From the NCBI GenBank assembly GCA_030746295.1, contig JASLMY010000036.1, forward strand, positions 1-27,267: a stretch of DNA of 27,267 nt, written 5' to 3'. The DNA comes from Alphaproteobacteria bacterium (GTDB lineage: Bacteria > Pseudomonadota > Alphaproteobacteria > GCA-2731375). Below, piece by piece: positions 14,392 to 24,302 of this stretch; within the stretch, counting starts at the first letter, position 1; every line of letters starts with the position of its first letter. Below the pieces are notes generated by a model. That model saw only the letters and a program-made list of their open reading frames with translations, ran no database searches and was not told where the DNA came from. The position numbers were made by a program, and so were the translations under genes.

Positions 14392-14420
14392 TTGTTGCCG
14401 CTTCGGGGCCGGATTAGGAT
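14392..14420 (+). promoter_or_regulatory. Candidate sigma-70 promoter of the IlvD/Edd gene
   Basis: TTGTTG (14392-14397) and TAGGAT (14415-14420) are separated by exactly 17 bp and lie 37 bp before the start codon at 14457. Each hexamer matches its consensus at about four of six positions. The spacing is ideal and the location plausible, but similar pairs arise by chance. Confidence 0.35.
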
Positions 14421-14456
14421 GGCGCCCGCCGGCGACCAGAGACCCAGGAGCGCGCC

Positions 14457-16178
<1,722 letters not shown>

Positions 16179-16185
16179 GGCGATG

Positions 16186-17388
16186 ATGGCGACCGATATC
16201 GACACTGCCGGCCCGCTCGATCGCGGCCCGCTGGGTGCCCGCGGCCGGGCCGAGGCGCTGGAGGCCTCGAAGATCCGAGAGGTCGGCAACGCCGGCATGG
16301 GCCTCGACGACGTCATCGGCCTCTGGTACGGCGAGCCGGACTTGCCGACACCCAAATTCATCACCGACGCCGCGGCCAAAGCCTTGGCCGAGGGCCGCAC
16401 CTTCTACACCGAGAACCACGGCATCCCCGAGCTGCGCGAGGCCCTGGCCGACTACATGAGCGGGCTCTACGCCAAACCCGTCGTCGCCGACCGGATCAGC
16501 GTCACCGCCTCGGGCATGAGTGCTGTCAACCTGGTGCAACAAGTCCTGACCGATCCCGGCGACAATGTCGTCGTGGTCGGTCCGATCTGGCCCAACTTGC
16601 TCGGCACGATCACGCTCATGAGCGGCGAGCCCCGCTTCGTTTCGCTCGAATACGGCAACGAGGCCTGGACGCTCGACCTCGACCGCCTGTTCGACGCCGT
16701 CGACGGCCGCACCCGGGCGATGATGATCAACTCGCCCTCCAACCCGACCGGCTGGGTGGCGACGCCGGCAATTCTGGCCGAGATCCTGAACTTCTGCCGC
16801 CAGCGCGGCATCTGGCTGATCGGTGACGAGGTCTATGCCCGCATGGTATATGACGGCCGCCGGGCCGCCCCCTCGGTGATCGACATCGCCGAGCCCGAGG
16901 ACCGGGTCATCGCCATCAACTCCTTCTCCAAGGCCTGGTGCATGACCGGCTGGCGCCTGGGCTGGGTGACGGCACCGGCCTCGCTCGCACCCGTGTTGGA
17001 AAAGTGCATCGAGTTCCATTATTCCTGCCCGGCCGAGTTCAGTCAGGTCGCCGCCGTCACCGCGGTCCGCGACGGCGAGCCCTTCATCGCCGAGCTGATG
17101 CAGCGCTACGGCCAATGTCGACAGATCACCGTCGACCGGCTGCGCAGCTATCCCGGCATAAGCCTGGCCGAGCCCGAAGGCGCCTTTTACGCCTTCTTCG
17201 CCGTCGAGGGCATGACCGACAGCCTGGAGTGGTGCAAGGACGTGCTGCGCCAAACCCATGTCGGCCTGGCGCCGGGCTCCGCCTTCGGGCCGGCGAGCGA
17301 GGGCTTCATCCGGCTCTGCTTCGCCTCCTCCATCGAGCGGCTGGAGCGCGCCTTCGACCGCCTGGAGCCGATGCTGCGCGGGTCCTGA
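16186..17388 (+). CDS. Class I/II PLP-dependent aminotransferase
   Basis: This 400-residue fold-type I aminotransferase of the AspC-like subgroup moves an amino group between an amino acid and a 2-oxo acid. The PLP-binding residues are in place: K249 in NSFSKAWCMTGWRLGW, N186 in SPSNPTG, D214 and Y217 in IGDEVYARM, R257 and a C-terminal arginine in GFIRLCFA. Two adjacent ATGs occur at 16183 and 16186; GAGG overlapping the previous stop gives the better spacing (5 nt) to the second. An open frame continues upstream into the dehydratase gene but is overlap only. It sits between the dehydratase and the DenD-type dehydrogenase, so it may act on the keto acid made by that pathway. Substrate unknown. 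Confidence 0.88.
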   Translation: MATDIDTAGPLDRGPLGARGRAEALEASKIREVGNAGMGLDDVIGLWYGEPDLPTPKFITDAAAKALAEGRTFYTENHGIPELREALADYMSGLYAKPVVADRISVTASGMSAVNLVQQVLTDPGDNVVVVGPIWPNLLGTITLMSGEPRFVSLEYGNEAWTLDLDRLFDAVDGRTRAMMINSPSNPTGWVATPAILAEILNFCRQRGIWLIGDEVYARMVYDGRRAAPSVIDIAEPEDRVIAINSFSKAWCMTGWRLGWVTAPASLAPVLEKCIEFHYSCPAEFSQVAAVTAVRDGEPFIAELMQRYGQCRQITVDRLRSYPGISLAEPEGAFYAFFAVEGMTDSLEWCKDVLRQTHVGLAPGSAFGPASEGFIRLCFASSIERLERAFDRLEPMLRGS

Positions 17389-17415
17389 GGCCAAGCGAAC
17401 GCGAGGAGAGACGAG

Positions 17416-18387
17416 ATGAAGGTGGTGATCACCGGCGGCGGCGGCTTCTTGGGCCGCAAGCTCGCCGAGCGGCTGTTGCAGCGGGGCGAGCTCACCGGGT
17501 CCAGCGGGCCTGAGCAGATAGAGGAGATCGTCCTCTTCGACCAGGCTGCCCCGCCCGACGGCGCCTTCGACGACGCCCGCATCCGGATCGTCGGCGGCGA
17601 TATCCTCGATCCCGCGACGCTTCAACACGTGATCGGACCGGGTATCGATACCGTATTCCACCTGGCCGCCGTGGTCAGTGCCGGGGCCGAGGCCGATTTC
17701 GACCTCGGCTACCGGGTCAATTTGGACGGCACCCGCGCCGTGCTGGAGGCCTGCCGGGCGCTCGGCACCTGCCCGCGGGTGCTCTTCGCCAGCTCGATCG
17801 CGGTCTATGGCGGCGGCCTGCCCGATTGCGTCGTCGACGATACGCCGCTCCGGCCCGAGCTTTCCTATGGCGCCCAGAAGACGATCGGCGAGCTGCTGAT
17901 CGCCGACTACAGCCGCAAGGGCTACATCGACGGCCGCGCCATGCGCCTGCCGACGATCGTCGTCCGTCCCGGCAAGCCCAACAAGGCGGCCTCGGGCTTC
18001 GCCTCGGGCATCATCCGCGAGCCCTTGAACGGCATCGATTTCGCCTGCCCGGTGAGCCCGGAATCCTGCATGGCGATCATGTCGCCGAGGCGCGTCATCG
18101 ACGCCTTCGTCCACATGCACGAGCTCGACGCCGAGGCTTTGCAAAGCAACCGCCGCCTCCTACTGCCCGGCATCCGGGTCTCGATGGCGGAGGCGGCAGC
18201 CGCTCTGGAGCGCGTCGCCGGCGACCGGCCGCGGGGCGAGATCAGCTTCGAGATCGACGCCCAGATCCAAGCCATCGTCGACGGCTGGCCCAAGGAGACC
18301 CGCTCGGACCGCGCCCAAGCCCTCGGCTTTCGGCCCGACGCCAGCATGGACGACGTCATCCGGGGCTACATCGAGGACGAGCTTTAG
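17416..18387 (+). CDS. denD: D-erythronate dehydrogenase-like NAD-dependent epimerase/dehydratase family protein
   Basis: This is a 323-residue extended SDR with an N-terminal Rossmann motif TGGGGFLG (6-13), D42 in LFD for NAD selectivity, catalytic S126/S127 (FASSIAVYG), and Y151-x3-K155 (SYGAQK). The FHLAAVVSAGAEADFDLGYR block is the one I associate with DenD, which oxidises D-erythronate to its 2-keto form. GAGGAG stands 7 nt before the ATG at 17416, and the gene follows the aminotransferase by 27 bp, so three sugar-acid genes form one operon. It faces the ABC permease genes tail to tail. The specific substrate may differ from erythronate, since related SDRs are diverse. Confidence 0.78.
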   Translation: MKVVITGGGGFLGRKLAERLLQRGELTGSSGPEQIEEIVLFDQAAPPDGAFDDARIRIVGGDILDPATLQHVIGPGIDTVFHLAAVVSAGAEADFDLGYRVNLDGTRAVLEACRALGTCPRVLFASSIAVYGGGLPDCVVDDTPLRPELSYGAQKTIGELLIADYSRKGYIDGRAMRLPTIVVRPGKPNKAASGFASGIIREPLNGIDFACPVSPESCMAIMSPRRVIDAFVHMHELDAEALQSNRRLLLPGIRVSMAEAAAALERVAGDRPRGEISFEIDAQIQAIVDGWPKETRSDRAQALGFRPDASMDDVIRGYIEDEL

Positions 18388-18402
18388 GACCCGCTCCGAA
18401 GG

Positions 18403-18442
18403 GCGCCGGGCCTCGGACCAATACGTGACAAAACCCCGGCGC
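18403..18442. terminator. Possible bidirectional terminator between convergent operons
   Basis: GCGCCGGG (18403-18410) and its exact complement CCCGGCGC (18435-18442) flank a 24-nt loop in the 54-bp gap between the denD-like stop and the permease stop. The right arm touches the permease stop codon. The only A/T-rich stretch (ACAAAA) is within the loop, so it lacks a standard U-tract. Position favours a transcription-end structure; sequence support is modest. Confidence 0.3.
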
Positions 18443-19302
18443 TACTGCTGCTCGCGATGGCGGCCGACGAAGATGCTGATCAGGGCGAGGGCGGCGCTGC
18501 CGGCCATCAACATCAGGCTGAGGGCGTTGATCACCGGCGTCGAGCCTTCCTTGAGGCGGTCGTACATGGCGATGGTGAGCGGGGCGTCGGAGCCGACCAG
18601 CATCAACGTGGTGTTGAAGTTCTCGAACGACATCAGGAAGGCGACGATGGCGGCACCCAGGATCGCCGGCCGCAGGTAGGGCAGTGTGACGGTGAAGACG
18701 GCGGCGAGCCGGCTCGCGCCGAGGTTGAGGGCCGCCTCCTCCAGCGTCAGGTCGAACTTGCGCAGGCGCGCCGATATCACCAGCGTCGCCACCGTGGCGA
18801 TGAACGAGAACTGGCCCAGGACGACGAGCAGCAATCCCGGCCGCAGGCTCTCCAGCTCCCAGCCGATGCCGTCCTCGACCGCGTTCACGAAGCTGTTCGA
18901 CAGCACCAGGATCGAGATGCCCAGGATCACGCCCGGAACCACCAGCGGCAGCAGCATCAAGATGTAGGCCAGGTTCCTGAAGGGGAATTTCTCGCGCTCG
19001 AAGAGGAAGGCGTTGGTCGTGCCGACCGCGACCGCCAGCAGCGTCACCGCGAGCGCGACCGTGAAGCTGACGGCGACGCTGTCGGTGAGGCTGGAATCGT
19101 GGAAGAGGCCGAGCCTGGGCTCCACCGGCGAGGCGAACCAGTCCAAGGTGAAGCCCTTCCAGGGCATCGAAGGGAACATGCTGTCGTTGAAGGCGAAGGC
19201 GCCGACCACCGCCAGCGGCGCCAGCAGATAGACGAAGAAGACCCCGACATAGACGGCGTAGGAGATCCGGAAGGCCCGGGAGCTCGGGATCGACGGAATC
19301 AT
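18442..19302 (-). CDS. ABC transporter permease, PotC-like (polyamine/opine family)
   Basis: This 286-residue inner-membrane permease of a binding-protein-dependent importer has about six hydrophobic segments, the first near residues 14-38. The EAA loop reads EEAALNLGASRLAAVFTVTLP, the ATPase contact. FNDS and W-KGFTLDWF after the first helix match the PotC/YdcV subgroup. The start is set by an ATGA overlap with the upstream permease gene (4 bp shared), with GGAG 8 nt before it, so the two are translationally coupled. The frame is open much further upstream but that is overlap with the other permease. It is the last gene of the minus-strand operon. The imported compound is not known. Confidence 0.92.
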   Translation of the reverse strand: MIPSIPSSRAFRISYAVYVGVFFVYLLAPLAVVGAFAFNDSMFPSMPWKGFTLDWFASPVEPRLGLFHDSSLTDSVAVSFTVALAVTLLAVAVGTTNAFLFEREKFPFRNLAYILMLLPLVVPGVILGISILVLSNSFVNAVEDGIGWELESLRPGLLLVVLGQFSFIATVATLVISARLRKFDLTLEEAALNLGASRLAAVFTVTLPYLRPAILGAAIVAFLMSFENFNTTLMLVGSDAPLTIAMYDRLKEGSTPVINALSLMLMAGSAALALISIFVGRHREQQ

Positions 19303-20192
19303 TTGATCGTCTCCGCCAGGGTCTGCCGGGTCAGCTTCAGGCCGACCCAGACGATCAGCGAGGACAGAGCCAGCAGCAGGAATCCGAAGGCCGAGCCCTG
19401 CTCCCAGTTGAAGCGGGTGATGAACTGGTTGTAGATCTGCTCGGTAAACCAGAGGCTGTCCTTGCCGCCGAGCAGCGTCGGCGTCAGGTAGTTGCCGAGC
19501 GTCAGCATGAAAACCACGATCGAGCCGGAGACGATGCCCGGCATGGCGTGCGGCACGATAATCTTGCGCAATACGGTGAAACCGTTGCCGCCGAGATCGT
19601 AGCCGGCCTCGATCAGGCTGTCGTCCAGGCTGTCGAGGGTGGTCACCAGCGGCACCACCATGAACAGCATCGAGGCGTAGATCAGGCCGACCAGCATGGT
19701 GGCGTCGTTGTAGAGCATCTCGACCGGGCCCGAGGCGAGGCCGGTCCACTGCAACACGTTGCTGACGACGCCGGATTCGCGCAGCAGGATCATCCAGCCG
19801 AAGGTGCGCACCAGCTCGCTGACCCAGAACGGCATCAGGCAGAACAGGAACAAGACCGTCTTCAGCCGGCCGCGCAGCATCTTGGCGATGTAATAGGAAA
19901 CCGGAAACGCGATCACCAGGGTCAGGGCCGTGGCCAGGATCGACAGCACCGCGGTCCGCGCGAAGGTGCGCCAATAGAGCGGCTCTGTGAAGAAGGCGAG
20001 ATAGTTGGCCAAGCTCGGCTCGTAGACCCTGGGCGCCACCCGTACCCTGAGCGAGATCAGCATCAGGTCCACATGCGGCAGGATCAGCAGCAACAAGAGC
20101 CAGAGGACGAGCGGCGCCAACAGCAGGGCGAGGCCCAGGCGGAAGCCGCCGGCCGGCGCCGCCGTCGGCGCCACGGCCGCGGGCGCGGTCAC
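19299..20192 (-). CDS. ABC transporter permease, PotB-like (polyamine/opine family)
   Basis: This 297-residue inner-membrane permease has a first hydrophobic segment near residues 18-40, five further segments, and the EAA loop EAGYDLGGNGFTVLRKIIVP. The LMPFWVSELVRTFGWMILL and LGNYLTPTLLGG blocks are typical of the PotB/YdcU group that moves spermidine, putrescine and related cations. The start codon is GTG at 20192, overlapping the ATPase stop as GTGA. A strong GGAGGAG lies immediately upstream, inside the ATPase gene. It pairs with the following PotC-like permease to form the membrane channel. No defects are seen. Confidence 0.92.
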   Translation of the reverse strand: MTAPAAVAPTAAPAGGFRLGLALLLAPLVLWLLLLLILPHVDLMLISLRVRVAPRVYEPSLANYLAFFTEPLYWRTFARTAVLSILATALTLVIAFPVSYYIAKMLRGRLKTVLFLFCLMPFWVSELVRTFGWMILLRESGVVSNVLQWTGLASGPVEMLYNDATMLVGLIYASMLFMVVPLVTTLDSLDDSLIEAGYDLGGNGFTVLRKIIVPHAMPGIVSGSIVVFMLTLGNYLTPTLLGGKDSLWFTEQIYNQFITRFNWEQGSAFGFLLLALSSLIVWVGLKLTRQTLAETIK

Positions 20193-21313
20193 GTCTCCTC
20201 CGTTCTGGCGAAGCAGAGCGACTGCTCGGCCCGCCAGCCGAGGTGGATCTCCTCGTCGACGGCGAGGTCGGCGAACTGCCCGGTCTGCGGCAGGGCGACG
20301 TTGATCAGGCCGCCGCCGCCCCGGCCACCGACCATGACGCTGCTGTTGGCGCCGTTGAAGAGCAGGCTTCGAACCCGCCCGTCGAGCCGGTTGGCGAGGC
20401 CGTCGAGCACGCCCGAGTCGCGGTCGAGAACCACGGATTCGGGCCGGACGAAAATGTCGACCGTGTCGCCGACACGGGCGCCATCACCCTGAACCGAACC
20501 GATGATCGCCAAGCCGTCGGTAGTCAGGACTCGGGCCTCGCGCCCGCTCACCGCTTCGACTTCCCCGCTCCAGCGGTTGCTGTCGCCGACGAAGCCGGCG
20601 ACGAACGGCGTCGTCGGCGCGTAATAGAGCTCTTGCGGCGTGCCGACCTGATCGAAGCGGCCGTCGTTCATCACCGCGACGTGCTCGGACATCACCAACG
20701 CCTCCGACTGGTCATGCGTGATGTAGACGAAGGTGGTGCCGACGGCCGCCTGCAGCTGCTTCAGCTCGACCTTCATGCTCTCGCGCAGCTTCAGGTCCAG
20801 TGCCCCCAGCGGCTCGTCGAGCAGCAGCACGTCGGGATCGAGCACCAGGCAGCGGGCGATGGCGATGCGCTGCTTCTGGCCGCCCGAAAGCTGGTCGATG
20901 CGCTTGTCGCCGGAATCGGGCAGACCGACCCGGGCCAGCATCGCCTCGACCTTGCGGCCGATCTCGGCCTTGGCGACCGAGCGCCGCTTCAGGCCGTAGG
21001 CGATGTTCTCGGCCACGCTCATCATCGGGAAGAGGGCGAGATGCTGAAAGACCATGTTGACCGGGCGCCGGTTCGGCGCCACGCCCAGGACCGACCTGCC
21101 CTTGATCAGGATGTCGCCTTGGTCCGGCTCCAGGAAGCCGGCGATCATCCGCATCAGCGTCGTCTTGCCGCAGCCCGACGGCCCGAGGATGGAGAAGAAC
21201 GAGCCGTTGGCGATTTGGAAGGAGACGTCGTCGACGGCGGTGAAGCCGCCGAAGCGCTTGACGACCCCCCTCGCCTCGAGGTCGATGTCGCGCGGAATGG
21301 TCGCACCCGTCAT
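20189..21313 (-). CDS. ABC transporter ATP-binding protein, PotA-like
   Basis: This 374-residue ATPase powers the importer on the cytosolic face. It shows Walker A GPSGCGKTT (44-52), Q-loop Q90 in MVFQHLALFP, signature LSGGQKQR (142-149), Walker B VLLLDEPLGALD (162-173) and the switch histidine in YITHDQSEAL. The segment after about residue 285 (VDIFVRPESVVL onward) is a TOBE-type regulatory domain as in PotA/FbpC. The ATG at 21313 has only a weak ribosome site, so efficient translation may depend on the upstream message. A 104-bp gap with two stem-loops separates it from the binding-protein gene; both permeases follow with 4-bp overlaps. Confidence 0.94.
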   Translation of the reverse strand: MTGATIPRDIDLEARGVVKRFGGFTAVDDVSFQIANGSFFSILGPSGCGKTTLMRMIAGFLEPDQGDILIKGRSVLGVAPNRRPVNMVFQHLALFPMMSVAENIAYGLKRRSVAKAEIGRKVEAMLARVGLPDSGDKRIDQLSGGQKQRIAIARCLVLDPDVLLLDEPLGALDLKLRESMKVELKQLQAAVGTTFVYITHDQSEALVMSEHVAVMNDGRFDQVGTPQELYYAPTTPFVAGFVGDSNRWSGEVEAVSGREARVLTTDGLAIIGSVQGDGARVGDTVDIFVRPESVVLDRDSGVLDGLANRLDGRVRSLLFNGANSSVMVGGRGGGGLINVALPQTGQFADLAVDEEIHLGWRAEQSLCFARTEET

Positions 21314-21339
21314 CGCGGTGGTTCTTCAGCCGCTCGCCG

Positions 21340-21358
21340 CGCCCAAGGCGTTTGGGCG
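21340..21358 (-). repeat. Stem-loop upstream of the ABC ATPase gene
   Basis: CGCCCAA and TTGGGCG form a 7-bp stem (21340-21346 with 21352-21358) around a 5-nt loop. It is the second of two hairpins between the binding-protein stop and the ATPase start, 27 bp before the ATPase ATG. It has no U-tract. It may help set the lower expression of the downstream genes. Confidence 0.45.
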
Positions 21359-21362
21359 GCGC

Positions 21363-21399
21363 GCCATCGCCGGCCTCCGATCCGAGGCCGGGCGATGGC
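21363..21399 (-). repeat. Strong 15-bp stem-loop after the binding-protein gene
   Basis: GCCATCGCC-GGCCTC (21363-21377) pairs with GAGGCC (21384-21389) and GGCGATGGC (21391-21399), with one bulged base at 21390 and a 6-nt loop. It begins 18 bp after the stop of the binding-protein gene. Such 3' hairpins in ABC operons commonly protect the binding-protein message and reduce readthrough, as with malE-malF. No U-run follows, so full termination is not expected. Confidence 0.6.
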
Positions 21400-21417
21400 C
21401 ACGCTGCGATCCGGCCC

Positions 21418-22496
21418 TCAGTTGGACTTCGCCGCCTTGACGCGGTCCAGGGTCTTGCCTTCCAGGTCCTCAAGGCCGGCCGGGACCGGCGGGTACCACT
21501 TGATGTTGTCGATCGCCGCCTGCGGGAAGCTGCTGGCGAACTGCCGCTTCAAGGTCGCCTCGACATGCTGATCGGCACCCTTGGAGGCGGTGAAGTTGCC
21601 CGCTACGGCGGTGATCTGGGCCGCAATCTTGGGCTGCATGACGTAGTTGATCCACTTGTAGGCGGCGGCGTCGTTCTTGCCCTTGGCCGGCAGCACGAAG
21701 GCGTCGATCCAGCCGAGCGCGCCCGACTTCGGCGCCACGAAGTTGAGGTCGGCGTTTTCCTTGTTCAGCTTCCAGCCGCCGGTGTCCCAGGCCATCGCCG
21801 CGACGACCTCGCCGGAGCGGACCAGGTTGAGGAGCGCGTCGCCGCCGCTCCAATAGGCTTTGACGTTCTTCTTGCAGGAAACCAGCTTGCCTCGACCTTT
21901 TCGAGGATCTTTCCGTAGGCGGCCTTGTCGCCATAAGCGGCGAACGGGTCCATGCCCATGGCGAAGGCGAAGCCGATCAGGGTCGGCCGCTTCAACCGGT
22001 AGCTGACCTTGCCGGCGACGGCGGGGCCGCAGAGGTCGGTGTAGTCGGCCACCGAGCCCGCCATCTTGGTGTTCAGCACCAGGCCGCTGGTGCCCCAGAC
22101 ATGCGGCACGCCGTAGATCTTGCCGCCCACCGTGGACTGCGAGTTGGTCGCCTTCAGCATCGAGGCGATGAACTGGCTCTTGTCGATCTTCGACATGTCC
22201 ATGGGCTTGTAGATGCCGTAGTCGGCCTGGGCACCGGCGATCCGGTCCTGGCTCGGCTGCGCCAGATCGAAGCCCGAGCCGCCGGTGGCGCGCAGCTTCG
22301 AGATCATGTCCTCGTTGTTCGACTTGGTGACTTTGACGTCGATTCCGGTCGCCGCCTTGAACTGCTTGATCACGGCGTCGGGCGCGTAGCCGCCCCAAGT
22401 GAGCAGCCGCAGCGTCTCGGCCTGGGCCGTGGCGGCGCCCAGCGAGAACGCCGCCAGCGCGGCCAAACCGGCCCCAACCATCAGTCTCCGATACAT
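21418..22496 (-). pseudogene. Periplasmic solute-binding protein (PotD-like), broken by a one-base frameshift
   Basis: This should be the periplasmic receptor of the importer. Starting at 22496 there is a signal peptide (MYRRLMVGAGLAALAAFSLG..ATAQA, cleavage after about residue 26) and a family 1 binding-protein fold (LRLLTWGGYAPD, SGFDLAQPSQDRI, GVPHVWGTSGLVLNT). The family match continues to KILEKVE (residue 202, codon at 21893-21891), then jumps one frame: KLVSCKKNVKAYWSGGDALL through NFVAPKSGALGWIDAFVLP to the stop at 21418. Restoring one G or C at 21889-21893 gives a 359-residue intact protein. As read, translation ends at 21765 after 243 residues. No other lesion is visible, so a recent mutation or sequencing error is more likely than old decay. 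Confidence 0.85.
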
Positions 22497-22502
22497 CATC
22501 AT

Positions 22503-22508
22503 CTCCCC
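22503..22508 (-). promoter_or_regulatory. Ribosome binding site choosing among three ATGs of the binding-protein gene
   Basis: Three ATGs occur in a row (22502, 22499, 22496). GGGGAG lies directly against the first and 6 nt from the third, so the third is the best-spaced start and gives the signal peptide its usual short n-region (MYRR). Confidence 0.5.
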
Positions 22509-22586
22509 AGCTCCCATTGGTTTTTGAACGAGCCGCAGTGTAGACACGAGGGCCCGCGTGCCGCCAGAGCGGAAACGCGCGCCCGC

Positions 22587-23561
22587 CTAGACAGCGCCGA
22601 GCAGCGGACGGACCTCCCGGGCGAAGCGCTCGATCTGCTGATCGCGTTCCTCGTAGGGGCCGACCAGGTCGAGAACGCAAGTGCGCAGGCCCGCCTGGCG
22701 GAACTCGTCGATCCGGGCGGCCACGTCCTCGGGCCGGCCGACCGCACCGTAGCGGATCGTGGCCTTGCGAAAGTCCATATTGTAGCGGACCGAGAGGGTC
22801 TGGCTGGCGGCGTCCAGCGCCTCTTCGTAGTCGTCGCCGATGCGGGTGAAGAGGAGGTGCGCGGCGCCGTAGCTCTCGAAGCTGCGCCCCGCCGCCTCGG
22901 CCGCCGCCTCGATCTTGGCGAGCGCGTCCCGGAACATCCCCGGCGTCACCACGTAGGACATCCAGCCGTCGGCGAGCCGGCCGGCGCGCCTGAGCGCCGC
23001 GTCGGAACGGCCGCCGCACCAGATCGGCGGGCCGCCCGGTTGCCGGGGTGCGGGCAGCATCAGGGTCTCGGGCATGGGGTAGAAGCGGCCGTCGTTCGAG
23101 ACCGGCCCGCCCGACCAGAGCTTCTTCAGAAGCGGGATCATCTCCGAGAGCCGGGCGCCGCGCTCCTCGATCGGCACGCCGCAGGCGGCATACTCGCCCG
23201 GGAACTCGCCGCCGACGCCGACCCCGAAGATGAAGCGCCCGCCCGAGAGATGGTCGAGCGTCGCCACCTGCTTGGCAATCGGCGTCGGGTGGCGCAAGGG
23301 GGCGAGGTAGACGCCGGTGCCGAAGCTAAGCGTCTTGGCATAGGCGGCGGCGTGGACGAGCTGCAGCAGGGGATCGAGGATCGGGATCGTGAAGGCGACG
23401 TGGTCGCCGACCCAGAGCGAGTCGTAGCCGAGCCCCTCCGCCAACTCCACGAGCCTGCGGGCATCCTCTGGGTCGGGATACCAAGGGCCCTCGGCCGGCT
23501 CGGAGCGGCGGTGGATGGTCTGCAGGCCAAACGTCATCTTCGGCGCCAGCGGTAGCGTCAT
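22587..23561 (-). CDS. Luciferase-like (LLM-class) flavin-dependent oxidoreductase
   Basis: This is a 324-residue TIM-barrel flavin enzyme of the bacterial luciferase superfamily. Members use FMN or F420 to oxygenate or oxidise small molecules. Family landmarks are YDSLWVGDHVAF, FGTGVYLAPLRHPTPIAKQVATLD, SGGRFIFGVGVGG (the conserved flavin-phosphate loop), RGARLSEMIPLLKKLW, and PIWCGGRSDAALRRAGRLADGWM. Whether the cofactor is FMN or F420 cannot be told. The ATG at 23561 has GGGGA about 5 nt upstream. It lies 27 bp after the SDR gene and 90 bp before the binding-protein gene, within the long minus-strand operon. The substrate is presumably the imported compound or a derivative. Confidence 0.88.
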   Translation of the reverse strand: MTLPLAPKMTFGLQTIHRRSEPAEGPWYPDPEDARRLVELAEGLGYDSLWVGDHVAFTIPILDPLLQLVHAAAYAKTLSFGTGVYLAPLRHPTPIAKQVATLDHLSGGRFIFGVGVGGEFPGEYAACGVPIEERGARLSEMIPLLKKLWSGGPVSNDGRFYPMPETLMLPAPRQPGGPPIWCGGRSDAALRRAGRLADGWMSYVVTPGMFRDALAKIEAAAEAAGRSFESYGAAHLLFTRIGDDYEEALDAASQTLSVRYNMDFRKATIRYGAVGRPEDVAARIDEFRQAGLRTCVLDLVGPYEERDQQIERFAREVRPLLGAV

Positions 23562-23588
23562 CGTCGTCCCCTATTCCGATGGCATCGG

Positions 23589-24290
23589 TCAGACCGAGCG
23601 GGTGATGCCGCCGTCGACCCTGAGGTTCTGGCCAGTGATATAGCCCGCCTCGTCCGAGACCAGGAAAGCGGCCGTCTTCGCCACCTCCTCGACCGTGCCG
23701 TAGCGGCCCATCGGCACCCGCTGCCGGAACTCGTCCTTCTCCGGCAGGCTGTCGATGAAGCCCGGCAGCAGGTTGTTGATGCGGATTCCCGCGGCGGCGT
23801 ACTGGTCGGCGTAGAGCTTGGCGAAAACCGAGACCCCGGCGCGGAAGGCGCCGGAGAGCGGGAAGTAGTGCTCGGGCTCGAAGGTGGCATAAGTGGTGAT
23901 GTTGCAGATCGCCCCCTTGCCCTGGGCTTCCATCACCGGCGTCACCAGGCGGCACATGCGGACGATGTTCAAGAGCATGGCATCGAGGCCCAGGTGCCAG
24001 TCCTCGTCCGTCAGCTCCAGGAGCGGCCCCTTGGGCGCATGGCCGGCGCTGTTGACGAGCGCGTCGATCCGGCCCCAGCGCGCCATGGTCAGATCGACCA
24101 GGCGGGCGAGATCGTCCGGCACCAGGTTGGAGCCGGTGACGCCGACGCCGCCGAGCTCTTCCGCCAGGGCCTCGCCCTTGCCGGACGACGATAGGATGGC
24201 GACGCCGTAGCCGCGTGCCGCCAGCTCACGCGCAACGCCAGCACCCATACCGCTGCCGGCGGCGGTGACGACGGCTACCTTCTCGCTCAT
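23589..24290 (-). CDS. SDR-fold protein with atypical active site
   Basis: This 233-residue short-chain dehydrogenase/reductase-fold protein has a Rossmann motif TAAGSGMG (9-16), NSAG at 80-83 (the NNAG equivalent), N130 after the fourth strand and LLPGFIDS near 174-181. The last block (ITGQNLRVDGG) is standard. However, aligning VSVFAKLYA with the helix that carries the usual YxxxK puts S146 and R150 where Tyr and Lys belong, and the catalytic Ser position is Thr. It may therefore be a non-redox or differently acting SDR. The ATG at 24290 follows a purine-rich AGGAAGAGG. It is 12 bp from the aminotransferase-fold gene upstream and 27 bp from the monooxygenase gene downstream. Confidence 0.85.
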   Translation of the reverse strand: MSEKVAVVTAAGSGMGAGVARELAARGYGVAILSSSGKGEALAEELGGVGVTGSNLVPDDLARLVDLTMARWGRIDALVNSAGHAPKGPLLELTDEDWHLGLDAMLLNIVRMCRLVTPVMEAQGKGAICNITTYATFEPEHYFPLSGAFRAGVSVFAKLYADQYAAAGIRINNLLPGFIDSLPEKDEFRQRVPMGRYGTVEEVAKTAAFLVSDEAGYITGQNLRVDGGITRSV

Positions 24291-24302
24291 GGCCTCTTCC
24301 TC

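Noticed and set aside
19303..19974. N-terminal extension of the PotC-like permease frame
   Set aside because: It is the shadow of the PotB-like permease gene; the ATGA overlap defines the true start.
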